Shown: one piece after another, positions 1-6,786 of the stretch | Layout: every line of letters begins with the position of its first letter | Numbering within the stretch: the stretch's first letter is position 1 | DNA from: Rikenella microfusus | GTDB taxonomy: Bacteria > Bacteroidota > Bacteroidia > Bacteroidales > DYQK01 | DNA length: 35,462 nt | Assembly (NCBI GenBank): GCA_020719385.1 | Contig: DYQK01000025.1 | Span: forward strand, 1 to 35,462 | Reading direction: 5' to 3' | Translations under genes and position numbers: made by a program | The notes under the pieces: generated by a model | What the model was told of the DNA's origin: nothing | What the model saw: the letters and a program-made list of their open reading frames with translations, nothing else | Databases searched by the model: none

Positions 1-8
1 CTAAGAAG

Positions 9-31
9 CCCCTTTGTCAACAGCAAAGGGG
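9..31. repeat. Hairpin, copy 1 of a dispersed inverted repeat
   Basis: CCCCTTTG (9-16) pairs with CAAAGGGG (24-31) around a 7-nt loop. Read on the minus strand, this hairpin and its flanks (TTACCCC before it, CTT-TTA after it) nearly match the hairpin at 16231-16264, so both are copies of one element in opposite orientation. It may end transcription of whatever lies left of the window, but the plus-strand side has no T-run. The following bases contain a short tandem TTCACAA repeat (35-48). Confidence 0.6.
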
Positions 32-76
32 TAATTCACAATTCACAATAACCATCTTTTCAAACAGAAAAATAAT

Positions 77-84
77 TATCTTTG
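77..84 (+). promoter_or_regulatory. Bacteroidota -7 box TATCTTTG for the queG operon
   Basis: TATCTTTG is an exact match to TAnnTTTG and lies 25 bp upstream of the queG ATG. No clear TTTG -33 box is visible at the expected distance. Confidence 0.55.
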
Positions 85-109
85 CATTCTAAAATATTTT
101 CACAAACAA

Positions 110-1042
110 ATGTACGAAAATTTATCTGAAAAAATAAAAATCGAAGCAAAAAATCTTGGTTTTTCTGCTTGCGGAATCACAAAACCTGCGTTTTTGGAAA
201 ACGAAAAAATTTTTCTCGAAAATTGGTTGCAGAAAAAAATGAACGCCGAGATGTTTTATATGGAAAATCATTTCGAAAAAAGAATAAATCCGTCTTTGTT
301 GGTCGAAAATGTGAAGTCAATAATTGTCGTTTTGTGGAATTATTTTATTGAAAATCAACAACTTAACGCAGAAATTCCTAAAATCTCAAAATACGCAATA
401 TTCCCTGATTATCACATTTTTTTGAAAAAAAAACTCTCACTTTTGGCAGAAAAGATTGAGAAATTAACGGAAAAAAATATTTCGTATCGTTGTTTTGTAG
501 ATTCTGCCCCGATTCTTGAGCGAAGTCTTGCCCTGCGAAGTGGGTTGGGTTTTATTGGGAAAAATACGAATTTTATCGCAAAAAATTTGGGTTCTTACGT
601 TTTTATTGCAGAAATTTTTATAGATTTGCCTCTTGATTTTGATTCTGAGATTGAGAATAAAAATGTTTGCGGAAAATGTTTGCGTTGCGTGAATATTTGC
701 CCGACAAAAGCAATTCTTGAACCGTATGTTTTGGACGCAAACCGTTGTCTCGCGTATTGGACCATTGAAGCGAAAAGCCCGATTCCACAAGAGATTTCAA
801 CAATTTTGAAACGAGAAAACATTTTATTTGGATGCGATTTGTGTCAAGAAGTTTGCCCGTATAACTCTAAACTTTCGCAACAAAAACATTCAGAATTTTC
901 TCCCAATTTTTTTCTTTTCGAGATGGAAAAACAGGAATGGAAAAATCTTTCGCAAGAATCTTTTAACAAAATTTTTAAAAATTCTCCAATTAAACGGGCA
1001 ACATTTCAGAAAATTCAAGAAATTTTACAAATTTTAACATAA
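110..1042 (+). CDS. queG: Epoxyqueuosine reductase QueG
   Basis: 310-residue cytoplasmic iron-sulfur and cobalamin enzyme that reduces epoxyqueuosine to queuosine at the wobble base of GUN-decoding tRNAs. The two [4Fe-4S] clusters are visible as CGKCLRCVNICP (C187, C190, C193, C197) and C223 plus CDLCQEVCP (C242, C245, C249). VDSAPILER (D131) matches the family's catalytic-acid region. The length is at the short end of the family; the C-terminal HEAT-like part found in longer members is reduced. The ATG is the first start after a perfect -7 box. It is first in an operon: rsmA follows after 6 nt. The cysteine pattern and full-length match make the assignment secure. Confidence 0.95.
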   Translation: MYENLSEKIKIEAKNLGFSACGITKPAFLENEKIFLENWLQKKMNAEMFYMENHFEKRINPSLLVENVKSIIVVLWNYFIENQQLNAEIPKISKYAIFPDYHIFLKKKLSLLAEKIEKLTEKNISYRCFVDSAPILERSLALRSGLGFIGKNTNFIAKNLGSYVFIAEIFIDLPLDFDSEIENKNVCGKCLRCVNICPTKAILEPYVLDANRCLAYWTIEAKSPIPQEISTILKRENILFGCDLCQEVCPYNSKLSQQKHSEFSPNFFLFEMEKQEWKNLSQESFNKIFKNSPIKRATFQKIQEILQILT

Positions 1043-1048
1043 ATTTTT

Positions 1049-1822
1049 ATGCTAAAAGCAAAAAAACGTTTGGGACAACATTTTTTAATTGATAAAAATA
1101 TTTGTCGCAAAATTGCATCAGAGATTCGTACAGAAAACTTTGATTATCAACTTGTTGAGTGTTTAGAAATTGGTGCTGGACAAGGAATTTTAACAGAATT
1201 TTTATTCGAAAATAAAAATTTGGATGTCAAAACTTTCGAAATTGATGCGGAATGTATTCCTGTTTTGCAAAACCGTTTTCCTGATAAAAAAGAGAAAATT
1301 TTATTTCTCGATTTTTTAACGTATAACATTGAAAATCAACACATTAAACCGTTTATTTTAGTCGGAAATTTGCCGTATAACATTTCGAGTCAGATATTTT
1401 TTAAAGTTTTGGAACATAAAAATATGGTGCAAGAATGCGTTTTTATGATTCAAAAAGAGGTTGCACAAAGAATTGCGGCACCGGCGGGCAATAAAATTTA
1501 TGGAATATTAAGTGTTTTTTTGCAAACTTTTTACAATATTGAGTATCTTTTTTCGGTTTCGCCGAATGTTTTTTTGCCTCCGCCAGCGGTGCAGTCTGCG
1601 GTAATTCGGCTGACGAGAAATGAAACAAAAACTCTGAAATGCGAGGAAAAAAAGTTTTTCTTTGTCGTGAAAACAGCGTTTAATCAACGAAGAAAAATGC
1701 TTCGCAATTCGTTAAAATCAATTTTAAACGAAAATGTTGATGAGAAATATTTATCTTTGCGTCCTGAAAATTTAACTTTTTCTGATTTTATAGACCTAAC
1801 TTGCCAAATTTTTGAAAAATAA
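1049..1822 (+). CDS. rsmA: 16S rRNA (adenine1518-N6/adenine1519-N6)-dimethyltransferase RsmA (KsgA)
   Basis: 257-residue SAM-dependent methyltransferase that dimethylates two adjacent adenines in the 3' terminal hairpin of 16S rRNA during 30S maturation. Visible motifs: KRLGQHFL near the N-terminus (6-13); SAM motif I EIGAGQG (40-46); the acidic end of motif II FEID (63-66); and the catalytic NLPY motif (107-110) followed by NISSQIFF. The C-terminal helical domain includes FNQRRKMLRNSL, a signature of the family. Length is normal. It starts 6 nt after queG, and its TAA is directly followed by the ATG of the lipid A deacylase-like gene, so the three genes are very probably cotranscribed. Confidence 0.96.
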   Translation: MLKAKKRLGQHFLIDKNICRKIASEIRTENFDYQLVECLEIGAGQGILTEFLFENKNLDVKTFEIDAECIPVLQNRFPDKKEKILFLDFLTYNIENQHIKPFILVGNLPYNISSQIFFKVLEHKNMVQECVFMIQKEVAQRIAAPAGNKIYGILSVFLQTFYNIEYLFSVSPNVFLPPPAVQSAVIRLTRNETKTLKCEEKKFFFVVKTAFNQRRKMLRNSLKSILNENVDEKYLSLRPENLTFSDFIDLTCQIFEK

Positions 1823-2908
1823 ATGAGAATTTTTATTTTTTTTATTTTGTGTTTTGAAAAAATTTTCGCTCAAAATGTTGAAAATCAACAATATAAATAT
1901 CAAATGGCGGCAAATTATTCTTTCGCAACAATTTTTGCTCATCATCCTGCGATAGAATATTTGATAAAAAATCGTTGTCAAAAAATTGATATTTCGCTTG
2001 GTTGGAAAACTTTTGGGGAAAAATCTTGGCAGCATTTATATAATTTGCCGATTTGGGGCGTTGGAATCAGTGCGGCAGATTTTGGAAATCCCGAAATATT
2101 GGGAAAAGGTTTTGCGAATTATCTTTTCTTAGACATTCCGATTCTCAAAAATCAACGTTTTGAAATTTCTTATCGCACTTCTGCAGGCATTTCGTATGTT
2201 ACAAAAATTTTTGATAAAAAAAATAATTTTTTCAATATTGCCATCGGGACAAATACGAATGTTTATTTTGACCTTGCGTTTTTGTTTAAATTCTTGATAA
2301 ACAAGCAATTACAATTTTATTCAGGTTTTTCTCTCACGCATTATTCCAATGGAAGAGCGAAAACGCCGAATCAAGGAATTAATTTAGTTTCGTTTTTGGG
2401 AGGAATAAATTTTGATTTTGCAAAAACTTCTGCGAATACTTTTGAGAAAAATTTCTCTCAAAAAAGTTATGGTTTCTCAATATTTTTGGCAGGCGGACTT
2501 AAACATCATAATTTTTTAGATGAAAATAGATATTTTGTTGCTTCTTGCGTTTTTGATGCGTATAAAATTCTCAATGCGAAGCGGCAAATCGGTGCAGGAA
2601 TCGATATTTTTTACGATGGAGCAATAAAAGACGAATATTCGCAAGATTCGGTTTTTATCTCTGATGCGAGGAACTTGATTTGTGCAGGTTTTCATCTCTC
2701 TCACGAGTTAATTATTCATAAATTTTATTTCTCTGTTCAGCCGGGTTTTTATTTTTACTCGAAAAAAAAAGAAGACAAATATTTTTATCAAAGAATCGGG
2801 CTAAAATATCGATTTTCTGAACATTTCTTCTCCAATATTTCTCTGAAATTTTATTTGTTCAAAGCAGATTTTATTGAGTGGGGCATTGGTTATTGTTTTG
2901 AAAAATAA
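1823..2908 (+). CDS. PagL-like lipid A deacylase / acyloxyacyl hydrolase family outer membrane protein
   Basis: 361 residues beginning with a signal peptide (MRIFIFFILCFEKIFAQ), then alternating beta-strand segments typical of an outer-membrane barrel. The HYSNG motif (H173, S175) followed by PNQGIN matches the active-site region of the PagL/acyloxyacyl hydrolase family (Pfam PF09411), which removes a 3-O-linked acyl chain from lipid A. In Pseudomonas PagL the triad is His-Ser-Glu with Glu about 12 residues after Ser; here that position is Asn187. I recall Asn at this place in other Bacteroidota members, but cannot check it. The ATG touches the rsmA stop codon, so translation may be coupled. 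The family call is good; the substrate is inferred. Confidence 0.72.
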   Translation: MRIFIFFILCFEKIFAQNVENQQYKYQMAANYSFATIFAHHPAIEYLIKNRCQKIDISLGWKTFGEKSWQHLYNLPIWGVGISAADFGNPEILGKGFANYLFLDIPILKNQRFEISYRTSAGISYVTKIFDKKNNFFNIAIGTNTNVYFDLAFLFKFLINKQLQFYSGFSLTHYSNGRAKTPNQGINLVSFLGGINFDFAKTSANTFEKNFSQKSYGFSIFLAGGLKHHNFLDENRYFVASCVFDAYKILNAKRQIGAGIDIFYDGAIKDEYSQDSVFISDARNLICAGFHLSHELIIHKFYFSVQPGFYFYSKKKEDKYFYQRIGLKYRFSEHFFSNISLKFYLFKADFIEWGIGYCFEK

Positions 2909-2913
2909 GAAAA

Positions 2914-2937
2914 CCACCGTTCCTTGCGAAACGGTGG
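2914..2937 (-). terminator. Intrinsic terminator between convergent genes
   Basis: CCACCGTT (2914-2921) pairs with AACGGTGG (2930-2937) around an 8-nt loop. On the minus strand the stem is followed by a T-rich tract (GGTTTTCTTATTTTT), so it mainly ends the minus-strand PLP-enzyme gene, and may also end the queG operon. Confidence 0.7.
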
Positions 2938-2973
2938 AAAAACAAACAATTATGAAAACGAAAAAATGCCAAA

Positions 2974-4179
2974 TTATTTGATGACTTTTAATTCTTTGAG
3001 AGTTTCCTCTATAAGTTGCCAAGTACGTTCAATATCGTTGTCTAAACCAACAGAAAATCGCACTAAACCTGAAGAAAGTCCCATTTCTATTTGGCTTTCA
3101 AGAGGCACTTCTGAAGAAGTACTGCTTCCCGAATTGCTGAACAACGTTTTGAAGTAACCCAAACTTACTGCCAAATAACCAACACCGCGTTTTTGCATTC
3201 CTTCCATAGCAGCAGCGGCTAAGTCTTTGGTTTTCAAGTCAATAGCAATCATTCCGCCGAAGCCGAAGGAAGGATTCATTATTTCCTTCATCTTCTGATG
3301 TCCCTTGTCATCTTCGAGACCTGGATAAACTATTCTTATTCCTGTTTCTTTAAATTTCTTTGCTAAAAACATCGCATTACTGCTGTGTTGTCGCAAACGA
3401 ATGTGAAGAGTGTGTAAATTTTTCAAAATATTTGCTGAACGCAACGGGTCAAGAACGGGACCAAGAAGCATACAAGTGCCTGTGTTTACATTCGAAAGTG
3501 CGTTGATAAAATCGGCTGAAGCGGCTATTGCTCCAGCAACGCAGTCGTTCTTACCGTTGATAAATTTTGTCATGCTATAAACCACAACGTCTGCTCCGAG
3601 TTTGTACGGAGAAACTATCATCGGGGTAAAAGTGTTGTCAACAACTAATTTGAGATTATTTTCCTTTGAAATTTTTGCTAAACTTGGAATATCGGAAATA
3701 TCTAACAACGGATTTGTAACCGTTTCGGTGTAAATCATTTTCGTATTAGGACGAATAGCAGATTTTACCTCTTCCAAATTAGTAATATCAACGAATGTTA
3801 CCTCAATTTTGAATTTGGGGAGATAATTTTTCAAAAAAGCGAAAGTTCCGCCATAAACGGTGCGGCTGGAGACAATATGGTCGCCAGAGTTGCAAATTTC
3901 AAGCATCACTGACGTAATTGCTCCCATTCCTGAACCTGTCACCCAACCCATTTCTGTGCCTTCCATTGCGGCTATTGCGTCAGCGAGGTAACGATTCATC
4001 GGATTCCAATGACGAGAGTAGAGAAAACAACCTTCTTGCGTACCCTCGAAAGTGTCAACCATTGTTTGTGCGCCCAAAAAAGTAAACGTTGACGAATCGG
4101 TTATTGAAGGGTTAACATCACCGTATTCGCCGAATTGTTTTAAATCCTGTATTGCTGTTGCGGGATCGAATTTTGCCAT
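2974..4179 (-). CDS. Cys/Met metabolism PLP-dependent enzyme (methionine gamma-lyase / cystathionine lyase-synthase family)
   Basis: 401-residue cytoplasmic enzyme of the trans-sulfuration family. Visible: YSRHWNP (54-60), the phosphate-binding YSR motif; GSGMGAI (92-98); D181 in VVDNTF, which contacts the pyridine nitrogen of PLP; and Schiff-base K205 in SMTKFINGKND. Family members cleave or form C-S bonds in methionine, cystathionine or activated homoserine. The segment TVYGGTF has Gly111 where Pseudomonas methionine gamma-lyase has its characteristic Cys116, so the exact reaction cannot be assigned from sequence. Bacteroidota orthologues are often labelled methionine gamma-lyase. It is monocistronic, with its own promoter (4237-4267) and terminator. 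Confidence 0.88.
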   Translation of the reverse strand: MAKFDPATAIQDLKQFGEYGDVNPSITDSSTFTFLGAQTMVDTFEGTQEGCFLYSRHWNPMNRYLADAIAAMEGTEMGWVTGSGMGAITSVMLEICNSGDHIVSSRTVYGGTFAFLKNYLPKFKIEVTFVDITNLEEVKSAIRPNTKMIYTETVTNPLLDISDIPSLAKISKENNLKLVVDNTFTPMIVSPYKLGADVVVYSMTKFINGKNDCVAGAIAASADFINALSNVNTGTCMLLGPVLDPLRSANILKNLHTLHIRLRQHSSNAMFLAKKFKETGIRIVYPGLEDDKGHQKMKEIMNPSFGFGGMIAIDLKTKDLAAAAMEGMQKRGVGYLAVSLGYFKTLFSNSGSSTSSEVPLESQIEMGLSSGLVRFSVGLDNDIERTWQLIEETLKELKVIK

Positions 4180-4236
4180 AGTAAAAAAATTAAGAGAAAA
4201 TTAAACAAAACTTCTAAATTTCGATTTCTCGAAATG

Positions 4237-4267
4237 CAAAAATAAAAATTTTTTTAAAAAAAACAAA
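4237..4267 (-). promoter_or_regulatory. Promoter of the PLP-enzyme gene
   Basis: On the minus strand TTTG (4267-4264), 19 nt, then TATTTTTG (4244-4237). This fits the Bacteroidota consensus TTTG-N19-TAnnTTTG. The -7 box lies 57 bp before the ATG. Confidence 0.65.
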
Positions 4268-4291
4268 AATTTTCTCAAAAAAAATACAAAA

Positions 4292-4324
4292 AAAGTTATT
4301 GAAAAAATGAATTTCAATAACTTT
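4292..4324 (-). terminator. Intrinsic terminator of tRNA-Ala
   Basis: A perfect 13-bp stem, AAAGTTATTGAAA (4292-4304) with TTTCAATAACTTT (4312-4324), and a 7-nt loop. A T-rich tract follows on the minus strand. It lies just downstream of the tRNA 3' end. Confidence 0.85.
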
Positions 4325-4331
4325 CTCTTTG

Positions 4332-4405
4332 TGGAGATTAGGGGAATCGAACCCCTGACCTTTAGACTGCCAGTCTAACGCTCTAGCCAACTGAGCTAAA
4401 TCCCC
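4332..4405 (-). tRNA. tRNA-Ala (anticodon GGC)
   Basis: Full cloverleaf read on the minus strand. The acceptor arm GGGGATT pairs with AATCTCC, with a G3:U70 wobble pair, the main identity element for alanyl-tRNA synthetase. The D-arm is GCTC/GAGC, the anticodon arm TTAGA-CTGGCAG-TCTAA (anticodon GGC), and the T-arm AGGGG-TTCGATT-CCCCT. The discriminator base is A and CCA is not encoded. It decodes GCC/GCU. It has its own downstream terminator and sits between two unrelated minus-strand genes. No integrase or direct repeat suggests insertion at this tRNA. Confidence 0.96.
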
Positions 4406-4495
4406 AAAATTCTAAACTTTTTTCACGCTGCAAATGTAAATAAAAATGTTCAATAAACAAAATTTTTCTCAAAAAAAAATTAAAAAATTTATAAA

Positions 4496-4527
4496 AAAGT
4501 TTCACACCGAAAAAGATGTGAAACTTT
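4496..4527 (-). terminator. Intrinsic terminator of the amidotransferase-like lipoprotein gene
   Basis: An 11-bp stem, AAAGTTTCACA (4496-4506) with TGTGAAACTTT (4517-4527), and a 10-nt loop, 9 nt after the stop codon. On the minus strand the stem runs into TTTTTTAT. Confidence 0.88.
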
Positions 4528-4535
4528 CGTTAAAA

Positions 4536-6029
4536 TTATTGTTGATTTGCGAGCCAAATGGTTGCGTTCATAATTAAAAGTCGATGACTTCCGTTTGCTT
4601 CAGCGAAATATCCGTTGTAAAGTGAATCGCCTGTGTCGCCTGTGCCGTCATCTGCAACAGAACTATCTCCGATGACAACAACTTTGCCGCTTCCAAATTG
4701 ACAATACGCTGCCATTACGTTTGTATTTCCAAAACTGCTTCCCGATTTGTAAATTATTCCTTTGACTGTCGAGTTGGCTGTTGAGTTTAAGGTTAAACTT
4801 GTGCCGTTTGAAAATTGCATTGCGGTAACATTTCCCATTGTACCTCTCAATAATGGGTCGGAGGGCAAATTGGGAATGTTAGTCGTTGTTTGCGAGAAAT
4901 TTGCGTAGTCAAAAGTGAACCCAAAAGGGTTAGTTTTAACCGAATTATTTGTCATTAAGTCGTTCCAAATGTGCGGCGAATCCCAACCGTCATTATTTCT
5001 GTCCGAGATATCGTGGTCAGCAATCATAAATAAACCGCCTCCATTTTGAACAAATTGCAAAATAGCAGTTTTTTCAGCAGAAGTGAACACAATATTTGGT
5101 TCGCAGATGACATACACTTTATAATTTGATAAATCTTGCGGATTGCTTGAATTTCCGTAAGTTATTGAAACATTATAAGGTAAAGTTTCCACGGTATAAC
5201 CTTTTTTCACGCAGTCAATAGCCCAACCTGACAAGGCACCTTTCCAATAATTTTCCGATGTTGTTGCGGTAATATTGCTTTGAGCATTTGTCGGAATTCG
5301 TTGTGCGTTTGCTTCACTTCCTGAACCTGCCACAGGATTTCCGTTGCTGTAACCCAGATTAAAAACATCTGCATCAATGACCCAATCTGCGTTTCCTGCG
5401 GATTCTGCTTTGCGAGCATCAAAAAGAATTTTTACACCTGTCGGAGCAGGAGGAGTTGTTCCATAATCCGAGATAGAAATGTCATCAAAATTGATTCTTG
5501 CTGAACCGCCGCTGATTTTTCGAATTTCGAAACGAACGTCTCCTGACTGATTAACCGTAAAACTTTGTGAGGTTAATGTTGTTGTGCTGGTTGTAATTGT
5601 GTTTCCGACTTTTGTCCAAGTCGAGCCGTTGTTGGTTGAGAGATATAATTCCCAAGTGCTGCTTGCATCGGAGCCGTATTTTGCGTGGTTGATGGAAAAA
5701 GTTCCTGCTCCGTTGGTTTTGTTGAATAACATTGTTAATTTGCCCGTGTTTTGTACGCGTGCGGCTTGAGTTCCGTTTTTGCGGTCGGATGTTGAACTGC
5801 CCAAAAGTGCGTCATTGAAGGTCCAAGTGCCAGAACTCAGTGTTACGTTTGCAGTGGCATAACTTGTTTTTGTTCCGTTGTCTAAGTTTTCAGACATTGT
5901 GGATTTCGAAACTTTGGTGCCGCTGTTGTTTAATGGCTGAATCTCATTATTTTCTTTTTGACAAGAAAACGAAAACAACATTGCTAAGAGAATGATAGCA
6001 ACGGTAAAAAGGTTTTTTGTTTTAATCAT
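4536..6029 (-). CDS. Lipoprotein with beta-sandwich domain and C-terminal glutamine-amidotransferase-like domain
   Basis: 497 residues. The start at 6029 was chosen because it gives a clean lipoprotein signal (lipobox FSFSC, Cys23) and lies 53 bp after a perfect -7 box; the frame stays open 31 codons further upstream. Residues ~45-175 form a Ser/Thr-rich beta-sandwich (WELYLSTNNGSTWTKVG ... INFDDISISDY), a domain often seen in secreted Bacteroidota nucleases and adhesins. Residues ~185-497 look like a flavodoxin/GATase-type alpha/beta domain: KILFDARK, then YKVYVICEP, GGGLFMIADHD (switch region) and VVVIGDSSVADDGTGD near the end. I see no clear Cys-His amidotransferase pair, so it is more likely a binding or hydrolase relative. 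Probably surface- or periplasm-facing; function unknown. Confidence 0.72.
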   Translation of the reverse strand: MIKTKNLFTVAIILLAMLFSFSCQKENNEIQPLNNSGTKVSKSTMSENLDNGTKTSYATANVTLSSGTWTFNDALLGSSTSDRKNGTQAARVQNTGKLTMLFNKTNGAGTFSINHAKYGSDASSTWELYLSTNNGSTWTKVGNTITTSTTTLTSQSFTVNQSGDVRFEIRKISGGSARINFDDISISDYGTTPPAPTGVKILFDARKAESAGNADWVIDADVFNLGYSNGNPVAGSGSEANAQRIPTNAQSNITATTSENYWKGALSGWAIDCVKKGYTVETLPYNVSITYGNSSNPQDLSNYKVYVICEPNIVFTSAEKTAILQFVQNGGGLFMIADHDISDRNNDGWDSPHIWNDLMTNNSVKTNPFGFTFDYANFSQTTTNIPNLPSDPLLRGTMGNVTAMQFSNGTSLTLNSTANSTVKGIIYKSGSSFGNTNVMAAYCQFGSGKVVVIGDSSVADDGTGDTGDSLYNGYFAEANGSHRLLIMNATIWLANQQ

Positions 6030-6081
6030 TTGCTTGATTTTTAACAAGTTAGAAACTAAAAATTTTTTTGTGAAGGGAGAA

Positions 6082-6089
6082 CAAAGATA
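6082..6089 (-). promoter_or_regulatory. -7 box TATCTTTG for the amidotransferase-like lipoprotein gene
   Basis: An exact TAnnTTTG on the minus strand, 53 bp upstream of the chosen ATG at 6029. It lies inside the upstream extension of the open frame, which supports the downstream start. No good -33 TTTG is seen. Confidence 0.55.
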
Positions 6090-6164
6090 TAACAATTTTT
6101 GTGAAAAAAGATTAATTTTCAAAAAAATTTTCGCAAAAAAAATAAAAATTTTCTTTGAAAAAAC

Positions 6165-6195
6165 TTTGTAATTTGAAGTAATATATTTACCTTTG
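6165..6195 (+). promoter_or_regulatory. Promoter of the small cytoplasmic protein gene
   Basis: TTTG (6165-6168), 19 nt, TACCTTTG (6188-6195). A full match to the Bacteroidota consensus. The expected transcription start is near 6202. Confidence 0.7.
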
Positions 6196-6244
6196 TGGCA
6201 GATTAAATGTCTCCTGTTTAGAAATAAATTTTGTGGAAGAATTT

Positions 6245-6643
6245 ATGTTTAAATATGCCTCAGAACATAGCAAATTAGCTGTTTTGTGTCCTCCGAAAGA
6301 TTATAAGTGTTCAAATATTATTGCTTATAGGTGGATTTTTGAAAAAGATGATATCAGAAATTTTCAGACGCAGTATGAAAAATTCACGTTTAAAGTTGGT
6401 GATTTAGTAATTTGGGAAAAAGGGTTAAAACATAAAAAAGTTCCTGATTATGGAGTTCCTGCTGTTGTTCTAAAAGTATTAGAAACACCGATTATTGATG
6501 AAGAATCACCCATATCCAGTCCTTATTACAAGGAAGAATTGGATATATTACTTGGAATAATGGATGAAGAAGGAGATTTTATTTGTTTCTATTACGACAG
6601 TAAAAGATTTAAAAGTTTTCAACAGACGACAGAAAATGTTTAA
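6245..6643 (+). CDS. Small cytoplasmic protein of unknown function
   Basis: 132 residues from ATG 6245; GTG 6233 in the same frame would add four residues. No signal peptide or membrane segment. The central part (FTFKVGDLVIWEKGLK, then YGVPAVVLKVLE) reads like a small SH3/KOW-type beta-barrel. The C-terminal part (LDILLGIMDEEGDFICFYYD, then SKRF) is acidic with a strong beta-hairpin pattern. The arrangement 'entry strand, GDLV, PAVVLKVL, LG-x-MDEEGDF' looks like a conserved family, but I cannot name it. Own promoter (6165-6195) and terminator (6658-6691), so monocistronic. It lies upstream of the OmpA-like gene; any functional link is a guess. Confidence 0.75.
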   Translation: MFKYASEHSKLAVLCPPKDYKCSNIIAYRWIFEKDDIRNFQTQYEKFTFKVGDLVIWEKGLKHKKVPDYGVPAVVLKVLETPIIDEESPISSPYYKEELDILLGIMDEEGDFICFYYDSKRFKSFQQTTENV

Positions 6644-6657
6644 ACTGCCACAGATTT

Positions 6658-6696
6658 AAAAGTTTTTTTCGATAAAACGAGAAAAACTTTTTTAAT
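6658..6696 (+). terminator. Intrinsic terminator
   Basis: AAAAGTTTTT (6658-6667) pairs with AAAAACTTTT (6682-6691) around a 14-nt loop, followed by TTTAATTTTC. It ends the small cytoplasmic protein gene 15 nt after its stop codon. Confidence 0.7.
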
Positions 6697-6719
6697 TTTC
6701 ATAAAAAATAAAAATTTTC

Positions 6720-6750
6720 TTTGAAAATTTTTCAATATTTCTTTTCTTTG
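6720..6750 (+). promoter_or_regulatory. Promoter of the OmpA-like gene
   Basis: TTTG (6720-6723), 19 nt, then TTTCTTTG (6743-6750). This is the Bacteroidota arrangement with one deviation (T for A) in the -7 box. The -7 box is 36 bp before the ATG at 6787. Confidence 0.5.
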
Positions 6751-6786
6751 TAACGTTTTATTAACGAACCCTAATTGAAAAATTTT

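Noticed and set aside
595-822. Antisense open frames inside queG and other genes
   Set aside because: They are shadows of strongly coding frames, with no start signal or protein features.
4332-4405. Integration site at the tRNA-Ala gene
   Set aside because: There is no integrase, no repeat of the tRNA 3' end elsewhere in the window, and the gene has its own intact terminator.
6030-6122. 31-codon extension of the amidotransferase-like lipoprotein
   Set aside because: It contains the -7 promoter box at 6082-6089 and would bury the lipoprotein signal peptide.
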